Assembly (NCBI RefSeq): GCF_900166665.1
Contig: NZ_LT800494.1
Location: forward strand, 920,928 to 976,000
DNA: 55,073 nucleotides
DNA from: Cytobacillus gottheilii
GTDB lineage: Bacteria; Bacillota; Bacilli; Bacillales; Cytobacillaceae
Direction of reading: 5' to 3'
Shown: positions 52,846 to 55,073 of the stretch, one piece after another
How positions within the stretch are numbered: position 1 is the stretch's first letter
Layout: each line of letters starts with the position of its first letter
The notes under the pieces: model-generated
Told to the model about the DNA's origin: nothing
Seen by the model: only the letters and a program-made list of their open reading frames with translations
Database searches by the model: none
Made by a program: the position numbers and the translations under genes

Positions 52846-53541
52846 TCAGCTCATGCTTTCGATCTCCATAAATCTAACACCTTTTATATTAGATACACTA
52901 TAATAAACATCTGTTATACGTCGTTTATAGTCTACGGTAACGTGCAGCTGGACATTGTGTGTACCGTCTTCCATATCTTTAATGCGAACCTTCTGAATGG
53001 AGATTTTTAATTCTTTAATAGAAGGAATGAGATCCACAATGTCTTCCTTACTTTCAATCATTAATTCAAGCAGAATTTCTTTTTCCCTCAGCTGTCGTGG
53101 TCCTATTAAACCCAAGATAAACGGAATCACTTCTACTGAGATAATTAACAAGGCAGCTCCAGCAGCTGCTTCGAGATAAAAGCCAGCTCCTACTGCGATG
53201 CCGATTCCGGCAGCTCCCCATATGATTGCCGCTGTTGTTAGGCCTGATATTGTGTCATTGCCTCTTCTTAAAATAACCCCTGCACCGAGAAAGCCGATTC
53301 CTGAAACAATTTGTGCTGCAAGCCGCAGCGGATCCATCGTAATATTTATTTGATCATTGCCTGTAAAAACATAAGCTGATTCAATTGATACAATGGTCAA
53401 AAGACAGCTGACTATGGAAATAACAAGGCTGGTTTTTAATCCAACTGGCTTTCTCTTTAATTCACGCTCAAGACCGATGACTAACCCAAGAAAGGCTGAA
53501 ATCCCTAATTTGATTAGTATTTCTGTTTCTAAACCCGGCAT
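52846..53541 (-). CDS. MgtC/SapB family membrane protein
   Basis: The 231-residue protein has an N-terminal five-helix MgtC domain (about 8-150; GLVIGLERELKRKPVGLKTS, DPLRLAAQIVSGIGFLGAGVIL, GLTTAAIIW) and a C-terminal ACT-like soluble domain (about 155-231). Members are linked to growth in low Mg2+ and, in pathogens, to survival in host cells; the Bacillus homologues are often of unknown role. GGAG precedes the ATG. It converges on galE. Confidence 0.9.
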   Translation of the reverse strand: MPGLETEILIKLGISAFLGLVIGLERELKRKPVGLKTSLVISIVSCLLTIVSIESAYVFTGNDQINITMDPLRLAAQIVSGIGFLGAGVILRRGNDTISGLTTAAIIWGAAGIGIAVGAGFYLEAAAGAALLIISVEVIPFILGLIGPRQLREKEILLELMIESKEDIVDLIPSIKELKISIQKVRIKDMEDGTHNVQLHVTVDYKRRITDVYYSVSNIKGVRFMEIESMS

Positions 53542-53653
53542 ATTATCTCCTGCTTTTTCAGTTATTTATAGTATTTTTATCACTGCTACACTAGGAAACA
53601 GTGTAAAATAGTACATACCCACAAATGACAAAGGCTAACCAAGGAGAATATAA

Positions 53654-54559
53654 ATGTCTAATGCAAAAATAAATCCTTATATGCTCTTGGCCATTGGAGT
53701 GATCTCCGTATCTACTTCGGCCATTCTAGTGAAATTTTCTACCGCGCCATCTGGTGTTATAGCCTTCTATAGGCTGTTTTTTTCTGTGTTGTTTATGCTG
53801 CCGGTTTTTTTACTAAAGTATGTTCCAGAACTCCGACTTATTACAAAACGGGATTGGCTCTTTTCTGCATTAGCTGGAGTATTTTTAGCATTTCACTTCA
53901 TTCTATGGTTTGAATCGCTGAATTACACGTCAGTTGCCAGTTCTACAGTGCTTGTTACGCTTCAGCCATTATTTGCTTTTATCGGCACCTATATTTTCTT
54001 CAAAGAAAAGTTTTCGTGGAAGGCGATTTTGAGCGGAATAATTGCCGTTGGTGGCAGTGTGATCATAAGCTGGGGAGATTTTAAAATAAGCGGATCAGCC
54101 CTTTTTGGGGATATCTTGGCCTTGATTGCCTGTGCACTTGTCACAGCTTATCTTATGTTTGGTCAAACTGTTCGGAAAAGAGTATCGCTTATTACATATA
54201 CATTCCTCGTATATTTGATTTGTACCATTACATTGTTCTTCTACGTGATTTTTGCAGGAGAACCGCTGTTTCCATACCCAGCAAGTGACTGGGGATATTT
54301 TATTTTACTTGCTCTAGTACCTACATTACTTGGTCATACGTTATTTAATTGGTCTTTACAATGGCTAAGCACCTCGACGATATCAATGGCTATTTTATTT
54401 GAGCCAGTTGGAGCTGCGATCTTGGCATATTATTTATTACAGGAAAGTCTAGTCTGGACGCAAATAGCTGGAGGATTAATTGTAATAGGGGGGATATCCA
54501 TCTTTTTATTAGATGGAAGAAGGGTACAGAAAAAGAAATTTAAGAATAAGGCTGTTTAA
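53654..54559 (+). CDS. EamA/DMT-family transporter
   Basis: The 301-residue protein has ten hydrophobic segments in two EamA repeats (about 10-145 and 155-290), with the typical glycine/proline-rich patterns LFDQ-less variant AFIGTYIFFKEKFSWKAILSGIIAVGG and LFEPVGAAILAYYLLQESLVWTQIAGGLIVIGGI. It is a drug/metabolite superfamily exporter; the substrate is unknown. AAGGAG lies eight bases before ATG. It is monocistronic with a terminator. Confidence 0.92.
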   Translation: MSNAKINPYMLLAIGVISVSTSAILVKFSTAPSGVIAFYRLFFSVLFMLPVFLLKYVPELRLITKRDWLFSALAGVFLAFHFILWFESLNYTSVASSTVLVTLQPLFAFIGTYIFFKEKFSWKAILSGIIAVGGSVIISWGDFKISGSALFGDILALIACALVTAYLMFGQTVRKRVSLITYTFLVYLICTITLFFYVIFAGEPLFPYPASDWGYFILLALVPTLLGHTLFNWSLQWLSTSTISMAILFEPVGAAILAYYLLQESLVWTQIAGGLIVIGGISIFLLDGRRVQKKKFKNKAV

Positions 54560-54595
54560 TGATTCTGTTAATGATAAAAATCTTTTTAAGCTGGG

Positions 54596-54634
54596 AAAAG
54601 CCTAAGAGTGCATACGTACTCTTAGGCTTTTTTG
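54596..54634 (+). terminator. Intrinsic terminator after the EamA gene
   Basis: AAAGCCTAAGAGT pairs with ACTCTTAGGCTTT around GCATACGT, with T6. Confidence 0.9.
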
Positions 54635-54724
54635 GATATATGATCAGTTCTAGGATAGTTTTACTGTTTTTATCATACCAATATAAGTATAAGTAAGCCG
54701 ACGAAATTTTGTAATGCTGGGAGT

Positions 54725-54898
54725 TCAGATGAATAAATAAGATAATCTTGAAAAGATTAGGCCAGCCATGGTTGTAAAGATAAATGTTCCTCCATAAACT
54801 TTTCCTTTACTGTTTGAAATACGGATTGCTTCCATATAGGAGACAGCAAACAAGAATACCGCCATTGCAACTGATAAATAAAGCGCTAAATTTTCCAT
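54725..54898 (-). CDS. Small two-helix membrane protein of unknown function
   Basis: The 57-codon frame starts ATG 54898 with AAAGGGTG ten bases upstream. The peptide (MENLALYLSVAMAVFLFAVSY, then a short polar loop KISNSKGKVYGG-like, then TFIFTTMAGLIFSRLSYLFI) has two hydrophobic helices (about 3-22 and 37-56). No family is recognised. It lies alone near the window edge. Confidence 0.65.
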   Translation of the reverse strand: MENLALYLSVAMAVFLFAVSYMEAIRISNSKGKVYGGTFIFTTMAGLIFSRLSYLFI

Positions 54899-55073
54899 TT
54901 TAATTGTGCACCCTTTCGTAGATTAGATACTAGAGTTAATAGATTCTATGAAGTAGGCCGCAAAACTATTCCTAATGGAGTCTAATAGATCTGCTTAATA
55001 ATTGTTGATAAAGTGGATAACTCTTATCTGGTGTTGTGGGTAAGTTGTGTAGCTATTGATATTTAATAATAAT

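Noticed and set aside
1..55073. CRISPR arrays, insertion sequences and rRNA genes
   Set aside because: No regular spacer-repeat pattern, transposase motif or rRNA sequence was found on either strand.

Overview
This window looks like chromosomal DNA from a low-GC Gram-positive member of the Bacillaceae. The evidence is the strong purine-rich ribosome binding sites, several TTG starts, Bacillus-type intrinsic terminators, an FMN riboswitch, and a gene order that follows the Bacillus subtilis yuxO-mrp-kapD-kapB-patB-yugE-yugF-yugI-yuzA-yugJ-pgi-yugN-yugO neighbourhood. The order is from knowledge of that genome, not from an alignment. No transposase, prophage block or CRISPR array was seen.

Region by region. 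(1) 1-5.5 kb: a truncated tandem repeat, an archaeal/eukaryal-type prolyl-tRNA synthetase, an atypical sigma factor, a ClpP protease, a Gly/Pro/Tyr-rich small protein, a dispersed Bacillaceae repeat, a possible spore-coat protein, a DedA membrane protein and a hotdog thioesterase. (2) 5.5-11.4 kb: the seven-gene Mrp Na+(K+)/H+ antiporter operon on the minus strand, preceded by a candidate 50-residue reading frame. (3) 11.7-25.3 kb: kapD/kapB, a lipoprotein peptidyl-prolyl isomerase, a SodC-like lipoprotein lacking one copper ligand, PatB, YugE, YugF, an XRE regulator, YugI, ornithine aminotransferase, YuzA, YugJ, glucose-6-phosphate isomerase, YugN, and the YugO potassium channel with a small gene upstream. 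(4) 25.4-31.5 kb: an NAD(P)-binding protein, a formate/nitrite-type channel, a chemoreceptor with almost no external domain, an ECF sigma/anti-sigma pair, and a stressosome RsbR-type protein. (5) 31.7-37.4 kb: the mannitol operon mtlA-mtlR-mtlF-mtlD with a cre-like site over the promoter. (6) 37.4-39.7 kb: a glucosaminidase with LysM but no signal peptide, a small gene, and manganese catalase. (7) 39.8-43.9 kb: FMN riboswitch, terminator and ribD-ribE-ribBA-ribH. (8) 44.0-46.0 kb: adjacent EAL and CBS-GGDEF genes for cyclic di-GMP. (9) 46.3-48.9 kb: a second ECF sigma locus with membrane partners, and a PadR-DUF2812 pair with repeated palindromic operators. (10) 49.3-55 kb: TraX-family protein with an M15 peptidase, a tRNA-Ala, galE, MgtC, an EamA transporter and a small membrane protein.

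Many units serve envelope, ion and stress physiology: Mrp antiport, the K+ channel, three sigma factors, the RsbR protein, wall enzymes, and cyclic di-GMP turnover. Metabolic units are mannitol uptake, riboflavin synthesis, arginine/ornithine catabolism and galactose epimerisation. The observations most worth a second look are the split EAL/CBS-GGDEF pair, the two ECF sigma loci, the PadR operator that includes its own ribosome binding site, and several short genes outside usual ORF cutoffs (11285-11437, 25145-25291, 38425-38571, 54725-54898).
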